Shown one piece after another: positions 57,177-64,000 of a stretch of 64,000 bases of DNA. The notes beneath the pieces were generated by a model. That model saw only the letters and a list, made by a program, of their open reading frames with translations, ran no database searches and had not been told where the DNA came from. Every line of letters starts with the position of its first letter. The stretch's first letter is position 1. Source of the DNA: Jiella sonneratiae (GTDB lineage Bacteria > Pseudomonadota > Alphaproteobacteria > Rhizobiales > Rhizobiaceae); the NCBI RefSeq assembly GCF_017353515.1, contig NZ_JAFMPY010000022.1, forward strand, positions 1 to 64,000, written 5' to 3'. Made by a program: the position numbers and the translations under genes.

Positions 57177-59093
57177 ATGATCGACACCCCCATAGACCTG
57201 TCCGACGCCGGAACGCGTCCGCGGTCGCACCACCGGACGACCCCCGACCTCGCCCTGACCGTCGGCGCCCTCGGCGTCGTCTTCGGCGACATCGGGACGA
57301 GCCCGCTCTACGCCTTCAAGGTCGCGCTGGACGCGACGGGCAGCGCCAGCCAGACGGCCGTCTTCGGCGTCCTCTCGCTGATCTTCTGGGCCCTCGTCCT
57401 CGTCGTGACGGCGAAATACCTGTTCTGGATCCTGCGCGTCGACAATGCCGGCGAAGGCGGCATCCTGGCGCTGGCGGCGCTGCTGCGGCTCGACCGACGG
57501 CACGGCATGAAACCCTACACGCTCTTCCTCCTGGCGATCGCCATCGCCGGCGGGGCGCTTCTCTTCGGCGACGCCGTGCTGACGCCGGCGATCTCCGTGC
57601 TTTCGGCGGTCGAGGGCCTCGGCGAGATCACCTCCAGCCTCGATCACTTCATCGTCCCCGTCGCCCTCGTCATCATCGTCGGCCTGTTCGCCGCGCAGTT
57701 TCTCGGCGCCGGGCGGATCGGCAAGGCCTTCGGGCCGATCATGCTGGCCTGGTTCGCCATGCTGGCGATCTCCGGCGCGGTGCAGATCGCGCGGATGCCG
57801 CAGGTGCTGCTGGCGGTCTCGCCGCATTATGCAATCGTCTATCTCGTCGAGCATCCGGCGATCGCCTCGGCGATTTCCGGCGCCGTGTTCCTCGCCGTCA
57901 CCGGCGGCGAGGCGCTCTATGCCGATCTCGGCCAGTTCGGCCGCCGCGCCATCACCCAGGCATGGCTGCTCGTCGCCTTTCCGGCGCTGGTGATCAACTA
58001 TTTCGGCCAGGGCGCCCTGGTTCTCGGCGGCCAGTTTGGAGGCAGCACCTTCTACAGCCTGTTCCACGGCTTCCTGCTGCCCTTCGCGGTGGTGCTCGCG
58101 ACGCTCGCCTCGATCATCGCCTCGCAGGCGGTGATCACCGGCATCGCCAGCCTCGCCGGCCAGTCGATGCGTCTCGACTTCCTGCCCTCGATGCGGATCC
58201 AGTATTTCTCCCACTCCAATCCGCACGATCTCATCGCACCGGCGGTGAACACCGTCGTCGGCGTCTGCACGGCTCTCGTCGTCCTGTCATTCCGTTCCTC
58301 CGACGCTCTGTCGAACGCCTACGGCATCGCCGTCGCCGGCGCGATGCTGAGCACCACCGCGCTTTTTCTCGCCTATAAGGTCAGGGAAAAGGCCGGGGGC
58401 GCGTGGCGCAGCGTCTCGCTGGCCGTCACCGTCCTCTTCCTCTGTCTCGATCTCGCCTTCGTCGCCGCCAATCTCGGCAAGCTCGAAGCCGGCGGCCTGC
58501 TGCCGATCGGTCTCGCCGCCGCCGTGGTCTTCCTCGCCGTCTCCTGGCGAGTCGGCCAGATGCGCATGGCCGAGCTGCAGGAGGGCGAGGAGCAGGGCCT
58601 GCGCGACTATCTGAAGGCCTGTGCGAACCGCCCGCCGACGACGCAGCGCTCCGCGGTGTTCCTTGTCAGGCGCGGCGCCAGCGTGCCGCGGGCCCTCGTC
58701 GAACTCACCGATCTCGCCGAAACCCGCTTCGCCCGGACGATTCTCGTCTCGGTCCGGACCTGGGCGATCCCGCGGGTGCCGCAGGAGGACCGGATCCAGC
58801 GCACCGAGATCCGCGAGGGGCTGACGCGCATCGTCGTCAGCGTCGGCTACATGCAGCGCATCAACCTGCCCTCGCTGATCGCCGGCGAGCTGCAGAGCCT
58901 CGGCTGCGATCCCGACGAGACCGTCTACATCACCGGCCTCGAGCGGCCGGTCTCGCCGTCGATCTTCGCCAAGCCCGCGGGGATCATCCTGTCGACCTAC
59001 GCGACCATGGCGCGCCTTGCCCTGCGCCCGCCGGACCGGTTCATGCTGCCGCCGTCGCGCACCATGGAAGTCGGCATGCCGCGCTATCTCTGA
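57177..59093 (+). CDS. kup: Potassium uptake protein Kup
   Basis: Low-affinity K+ / H+ symporter of the KUP/HAK family, 638 residues. About twelve spans; GALGVVFGDIGTSPLYAFK at the first span and VDNAGEGGILALAALL are signatures. The C-terminal cytoplasmic part (from about 470) has the LVRRGASVPRALVE domain. The ATG at 57177 fits the family; GTG at 57153 is an alternative. Its position between the heparinase/lipoprotein pair and purH breaks the order I know from related genomes. Confidence 0.95.
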   Translation: MIDTPIDLSDAGTRPRSHHRTTPDLALTVGALGVVFGDIGTSPLYAFKVALDATGSASQTAVFGVLSLIFWALVLVVTAKYLFWILRVDNAGEGGILALAALLRLDRRHGMKPYTLFLLAIAIAGGALLFGDAVLTPAISVLSAVEGLGEITSSLDHFIVPVALVIIVGLFAAQFLGAGRIGKAFGPIMLAWFAMLAISGAVQIARMPQVLLAVSPHYAIVYLVEHPAIASAISGAVFLAVTGGEALYADLGQFGRRAITQAWLLVAFPALVINYFGQGALVLGGQFGGSTFYSLFHGFLLPFAVVLATLASIIASQAVITGIASLAGQSMRLDFLPSMRIQYFSHSNPHDLIAPAVNTVVGVCTALVVLSFRSSDALSNAYGIAVAGAMLSTTALFLAYKVREKAGGAWRSVSLAVTVLFLCLDLAFVAANLGKLEAGGLLPIGLAAAVVFLAVSWRVGQMRMAELQEGEEQGLRDYLKACANRPPTTQRSAVFLVRRGASVPRALVELTDLAETRFARTILVSVRTWAIPRVPQEDRIQRTEIREGLTRIVVSVGYMQRINLPSLIAGELQSLGCDPDETVYITGLERPVSPSIFAKPAGIILSTYATMARLALRPPDRFMLPPSRTMEVGMPRYL

Positions 59094-59098
59094 GCGCC

Positions 59099-59122
59099 CC
59101 GCGCCGCGACGCCGCGGCGCGG
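59099..59122 (+). terminator. Hairpin after kup
   Basis: Perfect 10-bp stem CCGCGCCGCG / CGCGGCGCGG with an ACGC loop, seven bases after the kup stop. No T-tract follows. Confidence 0.55.
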
Positions 59123-59240
59123 CCATTGCCCCGGGCGGTGCGGCCGACTATCAGGGGCGCGACCGGCCGCGCGGCCGGCCCGGCGGGCGAAGCCGCCCGC
59201 TTCAGGGGCGGGCGGCGCGGACGGCGATCGAGCGCCGAGG

Positions 59241-60869
59241 ATGAAGTCCGCCATGTCCGTCAAAGCCAACGCAACGCCGCTGCCCGACCGCGTCAAGCTC
59301 CGGCGCGCGCTGATCTCGGTCTCCGACAAGACCGGGCTGATCGATTTCGCCAAGGGGCTCGGCGAGCTCGGCGTCGAGCTGGTCTCGACCGGCGGCACGG
59401 CGAAAGCGCTCGCCGAGGCGGGGCTTTCCGTCCGCGACGTGAGCGACCTGACCGGCTTTCCGGAGATCATGGACGGCCGGGTGAAGACCCTGCATCCGGG
59501 CGTCCACGGCGGCCTTCTGGCGATCCGCGACGACGCGGCCCATGCGGCGGCGATGCGCCAGCACGCCATCGCGGCGATCGACCTCCTCGTCGTCAACCTC
59601 TATCCCTTCGAGGCGACCCGCGCTTCCGGCGCCTCGCCCGAGACCATCGTCGAGAACATCGACATCGGCGGTCCGGCGATGATCCGGGCCGGGGCGAAGA
59701 ACCACGGCTACGTGACCGTCGTCGTCGACCCTGCCGATTATGCTGCGGTGCTCGCCGGGCTGCGGGCGACCGGCGGCGAGACCTCGCTCGACGAGCGCCG
59801 GCAGCTTGCGGCGCGTGCCTTCGCCCGCACGGCCGCCTACGACGCGGCGGTATCCGGCTGGTTCGCCGAGAGCCTCGGCGAGACGGCGCCCCGGCGCGTG
59901 GCGATCGCCGGCGAGCTCGCCGAGGAGCTGCGCTACGGCGAGAACCCGCATCAGTCGGCCGGCTTCTACCGCACCGGCGAGGGGCGGCCGGGGGTCGCCA
60001 CCGCACGCCAGGTCCAGGGCAAGGCGCTCTCCTACAACAACATCAACGACACCGACGCCGCCTTCGAACTCGTCGCCGAGTTCGATCCGGCGCGCACCGC
60101 GGCGGTGGCGATCATCAAGCACGCCAATCCCTGCGGCGTCGCCGAGGCCGGCGACCTCGCCGGCGCCTATCACGCGGCGCTCGCCTGCGACCCTGTCTCG
60201 GCCTTCGGCGGCATCGTCGCGCTCAACCGGCGTCTCGACGCCGCAGCAGCAGGCGAGATCGTCAAGGTGTTCACCGAGGTCATCATCGCGCCGGAGGCCG
60301 ACGACGAGGCGATCGCCATCGTCGCGAAGAAGAAGAACCTGCGCCTGCTTCTGACGGGCGGGCTGCCGGACCCGCGCGCCGCAGGCCGGACCTTCCGGTC
60401 GGTCGCCGGCGGCTTTCTCATGCAGTCGCGCGATGCCGGGGTGGTCGAGGATCTCGATCTCAAGGTGGTCACGAAGCGGGCGCCGAACGAGGCGGAACTT
60501 GCGGACATGCGCTTTGCCTTCCGGGTCGCCAAGCACGTGAAGTCGAACACCATCGTCTATGCCAAGGGCGGGGCGACGGTCGGCATCGGCGCCGGACAGA
60601 TGAGCCGGGTCGATTCGGCCCGCATCGCGGCGCGCAAGGCTGAGGACGCCGCACAGGCGGCCGGGGCGGACCGCTCCGCGACGATCGGCTCGGTGGTCGC
60701 CTCCGACGCCTTCTTCCCCTTTGCCGACGGGCTGCTCTCGGCCGTCGAGGCCGGCGCCACGGCGGTGATCCAGCCGGGCGGCTCGATGCGCGACGACGAG
60801 GTGATCGCCGCGGCGGACGCGCACGGCATCGCCATGGTCCTCACCGGCATGCGTCATTTCCGGCACTGA
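59241..60869 (+). CDS. purH: Bifunctional AICAR formyltransferase / IMP cyclohydrolase PurH
   Basis: Catalyses the last two steps of de novo IMP synthesis. The 542-residue product has the N-terminal cyclohydrolase (MGS-like) domain with [16 protein letters not shown] and [13 protein letters not shown], and the C-terminal formyltransferase domain with [27 protein letters not shown] and [15 protein letters not shown]. Full length. Start ATG 59241; ATG 59253 (MSVKANA) is equally plausible. Confidence 0.97.
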   Translation: MKSAMSVKANATPLPDRVKLRRALISVSDKTGLIDFAKGLGELGVELVSTGGTAKALAEAGLSVRDVSDLTGFPEIMDGRVKTLHPGVHGGLLAIRDDAAHAAAMRQHAIAAIDLLVVNLYPFEATRASGASPETIVENIDIGGPAMIRAGAKNHGYVTVVVDPADYAAVLAGLRATGGETSLDERRQLAARAFARTAAYDAAVSGWFAESLGETAPRRVAIAGELAEELRYGENPHQSAGFYRTGEGRPGVATARQVQGKALSYNNINDTDAAFELVAEFDPARTAAVAIIKHANPCGVAEAGDLAGAYHAALACDPVSAFGGIVALNRRLDAAAAGEIVKVFTEVIIAPEADDEAIAIVAKKKNLRLLLTGGLPDPRAAGRTFRSVAGGFLMQSRDAGVVEDLDLKVVTKRAPNEAELADMRFAFRVAKHVKSNTIVYAKGGATVGIGAGQMSRVDSARIAARKAEDAAQAAGADRSATIGSVVASDAFFPFADGLLSAVEAGATAVIQPGGSMRDDEVIAAADAHGIAMVLTGMRHFRH

Positions 60870-60996
60870 GTGCCGGCGGCGGCCCGTCAAAGATCGCCGA
60901 GGTCCTGCAAAGATACAAGTATGTGGTAAATTGGCACGCCGGGAGACGGCCTTCGGCCTATGGGCGGCTGCAGCCGTTCATGAGTGTCGCTGAATA

Positions 60997-61266
60997 TCAA
61001 TCGTCGGCACTCAGAGGGCGGACATGCCACAATCGGCTGGGAGCGAGCGCTTCCACAGGTGTCGGCTCGATTGTCCTGCTCTTTTGAAGCATCCTTCTCT
61101 TGATGGGGTCCGGTTCCCGAAGGTCGGGTCTTCCGGTCATTCCCAATCGAGCCAAGGCAAGATCTGCCGCTTTGATGAAGGCTGGGTCGTCGCCGGCCGG
61201 CGGAATGCGGTCGAGAAGTTCGGCGTTGCGCCGTGCCTCGCTGATCGTCCTGTAGCGCTCGTTCAT
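60997..61266 (-). CDS. Unknown 89-residue protein, second gene of an AT-richer module
   Basis: A short basic, arginine-rich soluble protein: MNERYRTISEARRNAELLDR, then a helix around LALARLGMTGRPDL and a tail REPDPIKRRMLQKSRTI. No recognised family. Its ATG overlaps the stop of the GNAT-like gene by four bases (ATGA), so the two are translated together. Base composition of the pair is clearly lower in GC than the surrounding housekeeping genes. Confidence 0.65.
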   Translation of the reverse strand: MNERYRTISEARRNAELLDRIPPAGDDPAFIKAADLALARLGMTGRPDLREPDPIKRRMLQKSRTIEPTPVEALAPSRLWHVRPLSADD

Positions 61267-62063
61267 CTTTGCAGCGTCCTTCGCGCGTAATTTTCGTAGA
61301 TCTCGAGAGAAGTAGGGTCTCTCAGGTCGAAACTCCCGCACCAATCCGCCAGGATCTCGAGGAGGAGGACGCGGCCAAGCGGGCGCAAGATCGCTTCGCC
61401 TCCGCTCGTCCGCTCCCTGCTCGGAACCGGCTCTTCCCAGGACGCGATTTCGCGGACGATCTTCGGATCGTCGGAGTCGAGGGCCGCTTCGTAATATCTG
61501 TAGTTTTCGTCGGACAGGGAGGAGCGGGCCTTGGCAAGGCGATCACGGATTTCCGGCCTCAGCCGATAGCGCCACCCGGTGTTGTCGGGAAGGAACCCGG
61601 CCCTGATCCATGCGTATCTGCCGATGTCTTGAGCTTCGATATCGATGCGTTCGATGCGCATTCGCAGCGCCATGTCGAACAGGTCGCCCATCAGATGGCG
61701 GCCGATACCCTGACCTTGGGACCTTTCGGGAATCACCATCTCCCGCGCATGAAAGGCTTTGCCTCGAAGATCCAGGCCACGCTCCGTCCACCAGGCCTCA
61801 CCGGGATCACCGAGCGAACCCACGACCTTGACGACGAAGCTGTCGCTTTCGGGAGAGATCCCGAAATAGGTCACGGATCGGTCGCCGTGGACACTTTTCG
61901 TCAGAACGTCCGCAAACTCGTCAGGGTAGAGGCCGTGGGGTTCGAAGATGTGCTCGCGCCACCAGTCCTTGGCTTCGTCGGACCATTGCGGAACGAATGT
62001 CAGCCTGTTGTCGCCCTTGAATCTGTCGACGTCGAAGTCCCGCTCGGGGTTCCATCTGCTCAT
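61263..62063 (-). CDS. GNAT-like protein with unknown C-terminal region, AT-richer module
   Basis: A 266-residue soluble protein. Residues 95-170 show a GNAT acetyltransferase core: HAREMVIPERSQGQGIGRHL (acetyl-CoA loop QGQGIG) and IEAQDIGRYAWIRAGF. The first 90 residues and last 90 (SSLSDENYRYYEAALDSDDP onward) match no family I know. Substrate unknown; GNAT folds also occur in toxins that modify aminoacyl-tRNA, but those are shorter and paired with DNA-binding antitoxins, which the 89-residue partner does not resemble. Lower GC suggests acquisition. Confidence 0.7.
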   Translation of the reverse strand: MSRWNPERDFDVDRFKGDNRLTFVPQWSDEAKDWWREHIFEPHGLYPDEFADVLTKSVHGDRSVTYFGISPESDSFVVKVVGSLGDPGEAWWTERGLDLRGKAFHAREMVIPERSQGQGIGRHLMGDLFDMALRMRIERIDIEAQDIGRYAWIRAGFLPDNTGWRYRLRPEIRDRLAKARSSLSDENYRYYEAALDSDDPKIVREIASWEEPVPSRERTSGGEAILRPLGRVLLLEILADWCGSFDLRDPTSLEIYENYARRTLQR

Positions 62064-62410
62064 ATGGCGTCATGGACCTCTGCAGCCACCGGTTACGCCG
62101 GCCACTCTTATGCGCATTTGGGCATGAAACGACAGAATGCGGAAGCCTCGTCGCCGGACCGTGACGATGGGACCGCGCCGGCAAGGACGAACAGACGAGG
62201 AGGTTTTCCGGCCCTTATTCGCGCAGGCCTCGGATCTTTGGTGTCCGGTTGTGCGGGTTCGGGCGACCGGCGGATTTGAGGGCGGCAGGGGGGACCGGTG
62301 ATCGCCCGGTGCGGGCTGCCCGGCAAGACGACGGGGGAGCAACGTCCAGAAACGGGCCGCAAGGCCAGTTCAGGGTTTCGGTGATTTCGGTGGCGGTCCG
62401 GCTGCCGGTA
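62064..62410. other. 347-base gap with no supported gene
   Basis: Lies between the start of the GNAT-like gene and the end of the receiver gene. It should hold the promoter of the AT-richer module. Composition rises from AT-rich to GC-rich around 62260. No convincing ORF, RNA gene or repeat was seen. Confidence 0.6.
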
Positions 62411-62791
62411 TCAGGCGAGGATCGTCTCCGGCTCGAGATAACGCGCGAGGCTCGCCTCGAGGGCGGCGCGGTCGAAGGGCTTGTAGACGTAGCTTTCGAA
62501 GCCGGCCCGCTTCAGCCGGGTCATCAGGCCGAGATTGGCCTCGACGATCATCGCGACGACGTGCATGGCGCTGCCGCAGCGTTCGCGGATCGCCTTGATC
62601 TCGTCGACGATCGTCTTGTCCTGGGCGCTGACGCCGACGACCATGAGGTCCGGCGCGCCGTGACTGTCGATCCAGTCGAGGACCTGCGAGGGCTTTTCCA
62701 GCGTGTCGACGTCGACGCCCTCGCGACTGAGCAGCCTGAAGGCGATCTTGCGGATCACCGGGGCCTCGTCGATGACCAGACAGGTCTTCAT
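62411..62791 (-). CDS. Degenerate single-domain receiver (pseudo-receiver)
   Basis: A 126-residue stand-alone CheY-like fold: strand 1 CLVIDEAPVIRKIAFRLL (acidic pair D8-E9), strand 3 PDLMVVGVSAQDKT where Gly53 replaces the phosphoacceptor Asp, strand 4 VVAMIVEANLGL lacking the usual Thr/Ser, and strand 5 SYVYKPFD with the conserved Lys. It therefore should not be phosphorylated normally. It lies 230 bases downstream of chpT on the same strand; whether it modulates the CtrA relay is unknown. Confidence 0.88.
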   Translation of the reverse strand: MKTCLVIDEAPVIRKIAFRLLSREGVDVDTLEKPSQVLDWIDSHGAPDLMVVGVSAQDKTIVDEIKAIRERCGSAMHVVAMIVEANLGLMTRLKRAGFESYVYKPFDRAALEASLARYLEPETILA

Positions 62792-63021
62792 GGGTTCTGC
62801 CTTTCGATTCGGCTTCGGCGGTCGACGTCCTGCGGAAAAACGGGCCGCGGCAACGCGCCGGGCCGGCGCCTTGGCGGCCCCGTCGTGGCCAAAGCCCACG
62901 ACGCCGCGGTCGCCTTGCAACGCAACGTAACGTAACGACCCTGTCGAAAGGTTGAGAAAATTGGTCAATCGCCGGTAAATCCGGCCGCAGCCGCCGGCGG
63001 GCGGCCCGTCGCCCCGGCCGT

Positions 63022-63684
63022 TCAGCCGGCAGCTTCCGCGGGCCCTTCCGCAGGCTTCGGCGCGATCTTGAAGACGACCCGTTCGGCGGTCTTCTCGTAG
63101 GTGACGGAAAGGCCGGATTCCTCGGCGAGGAACAGCGTGTAGTAGGGCTGGATCGCCTGGGCGTCCAACGCCTCCTCGCCATTGGTGCCGTCGAGCATCG
63201 CGACGAGGCGCGCCTGCAGGCGGATCCGCTCGCCCGTCGCCGAGATGCTGGCGGAGAACGGTTCGATCTTCTCGATGACGACCTTCACCTCGCCGCCGCG
63301 ACTGATCGAGGCGCTGGCCATGACCACGAGATTGAGGACGATCTTGGCGCAGTTCTTCGGCACGAAGCCCGGCTCGCCCTCCCAGACGAGGCTCGGCTTC
63401 TCGTGCTCCATGTAGCCGGCCGCGACGGTCTTGGCGTCGTTGAGGTCGATCGCCGCGGTCTGCGAGCCGGCGGCGCCGAAGGCGATGCGGGCGAACTGCA
63501 GCTTGGCGACGGCCGATTTCAGCGACGAGCGCACCAGCTCCATCGATTCCTTGTCGCCTGGCATGTCGTCGAGGAGTTCCAGCCCGCTCTGGATGCCGAA
63601 GACCGGCGAGATGATGTCGTGGCAGAGGCGGCTCGCCAGGAGCGCCGCGAGGTCCGCGGCTGAAATCGAGGGCAGGCTGGTCAT
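63022..63684 (-). CDS. chpT: Histidine phosphotransferase ChpT
   Basis: Dimeric phosphotransferase that relays phosphate from the hybrid kinase CckA to CtrA and CpdR in the alphaproteobacterial cell-cycle pathway. The 220-residue product has the His site in LASRLCHDIISPVFGIQSGL (residues 17-36; His22) followed by ELLDD, and a degenerate ATPase-like C-domain (CAKIVLNLVVMASASISRGG) that no longer needs ATP binding. Family length. Its neighbour downstream is the pseudo-receiver; ctrA is not in the window. Confidence 0.93.
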   Translation of the reverse strand: MTSLPSISAADLAALLASRLCHDIISPVFGIQSGLELLDDMPGDKESMELVRSSLKSAVAKLQFARIAFGAAGSQTAAIDLNDAKTVAAGYMEHEKPSLVWEGEPGFVPKNCAKIVLNLVVMASASISRGGEVKVVIEKIEPFSASISATGERIRLQARLVAMLDGTNGEEALDAQAIQPYYTLFLAEESGLSVTYEKTAERVVFKIAPKPAEGPAEAAG

Positions 63685-63989
63685 GGTCGAACCGTCCGCG
63701 CGCTGGTCGTCTGTTCTGGTCGAGGCGAATCATCGCCCGGTTTTCGCGTCGACCATGATTCCTGGGGGACGGGCCGTCAACCGACTGGAGCGGCGCGTCG
63801 TCCCGGGCAAGCCGGGCGCCGCGCCCGGCGGGGCGCTGCGACCGCCCGGGGCGAAGCCTGGCGGAAAAGCGCGCCGTCTCCGCCCGTCATTAGGCTTTCG
63901 GAAACCACGATCGGATCAAATTGCGCACAAGCGCGAAATTTGACCGCGTTTGTCGCCGAAACGATCACTCCTCGCGAAAGGAATGGATC
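63685..63989. other. 305-base gap upstream of chpT
   Basis: Holds the chpT promoter and the leader of a divergent gene at the window edge. An imperfect palindrome, TCAAATT-GCGC ... GCGC-AATTTGA (63916-63943), is the only notable structure. No TTAA-N7-TTAA CtrA box was seen. Confidence 0.5.
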
Positions 63990-64000
63990 ATGCGCCCGAT
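63990..64000 (+). CDS. Possible start of a divergent gene (cut by window edge)
   Basis: ATGCGCCCGAT preceded by AAAGGA at seven bases. Only three codons are visible (Met-Arg-Pro), so identity cannot be given and the start is a guess. Confidence 0.3.

Noticed and set aside
61269-62279. Plus-strand open frame across the AT-richer module
   Set aside because: The minus strand gives a protein with a GNAT acetyl-CoA loop and an ATGA-coupled partner; the plus frame matches nothing.
62918-62937. Four short CAACG/TAACG units in a row
   Set aside because: Too short and simple to separate from chance; no link to a promoter element could be shown.
63916-63943. Palindrome upstream of chpT considered as a CtrA or DnaA site
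   Set aside because: It lacks the TTAA-N7-TTAA pattern and a DnaA box, and the arms are imperfect.

Overview
The window is GC-rich (about 70% by eye), densely coded bacterial chromosome. It carries a complete alphaproteobacterial F1 ATP synthase set (atpH-A-G-D-x-C), the ChpT phosphotransferase of the CckA-ChpT-CtrA relay, an htpX-rsmB-heparinase-purH neighbourhood of the kind seen in Hyphomicrobiales (Rhizobiales), and 106-bp two-palindrome intergenic repeats resembling rhizobial RIME elements. The best guess is a high-GC member of the Hyphomicrobiales, perhaps Aurantimonadaceae-like. No rRNA, tRNA, CRISPR array, transposase or prophage gene was recognised.

Layout. 1-128 is the 3' end of tuf with its terminator. 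261-11648 is a minus-strand type VI secretion operon: an OmpA-domain protein, then tssA, tssB, tssC, hcp, tssE, tssF, tssG and tssH(clpV). It lacks tssJ/K/L/M, vgrG and PAAR. Its upstream region is a perfect-length 238-bp tandem duplication that carries a good sigma70-type promoter and an overlapping palindrome twice. 12.0-19.2 kb holds metabolic and housekeeping genes (GST, rlmJ, an Old Yellow Enzyme, cysG, rppH) and a divergent arsR/SDR pair.

19.3-24.4 kb is the ATP synthase operon on the minus strand, with a small YHS-like cysteine protein between atpD and atpC. A small membrane protein and two large, mutually inverted hairpins (25.1-25.3 kb) separate it from a plus-strand operon: DUF4129, DUF4350, MoxR, DUF58, SpoIIM-like, RDD, then a further membrane protein. 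These genes mostly overlap by 1-4 bases, so they probably form one membrane-associated MoxR/DUF58 system. 33-46.6 kb has rnhB, a radical SAM protein, fumC, envelope lipoproteins/OmpA, a phytase-like esterase, YitT, a DNA exonuclease, a marR/GNAT pair, an SDR, csbD and a Sel1-repeat protein.

46.7-51.7 kb holds a hydroxyacid dehydrogenase, two cupins, an orphan NitT/TauT-type ABC ATPase, a secreted SNase and an SDHAF4-family protein. 52-60.9 kb holds htpX, rsmB, a heparinase II/III protein, a lipoprotein, kup and purH. 61-62.1 kb is a visibly AT-richer two-gene module (GNAT-like protein plus an 89-residue protein) with no recognised function. The window ends with a degenerate receiver-domain protein next to chpT.

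The most noteworthy observations are the duplicated T6SS promoter region, the two 106-bp repeats whose ends supply the stop codon of the adjacent gene, the paired inverted hairpins near 25.2 kb, the cysteine protein inside the atp operon, and the phosphoacceptor-less receiver beside chpT. All functional statements rest on reading the sequence and recalling protein families; no database search was run.
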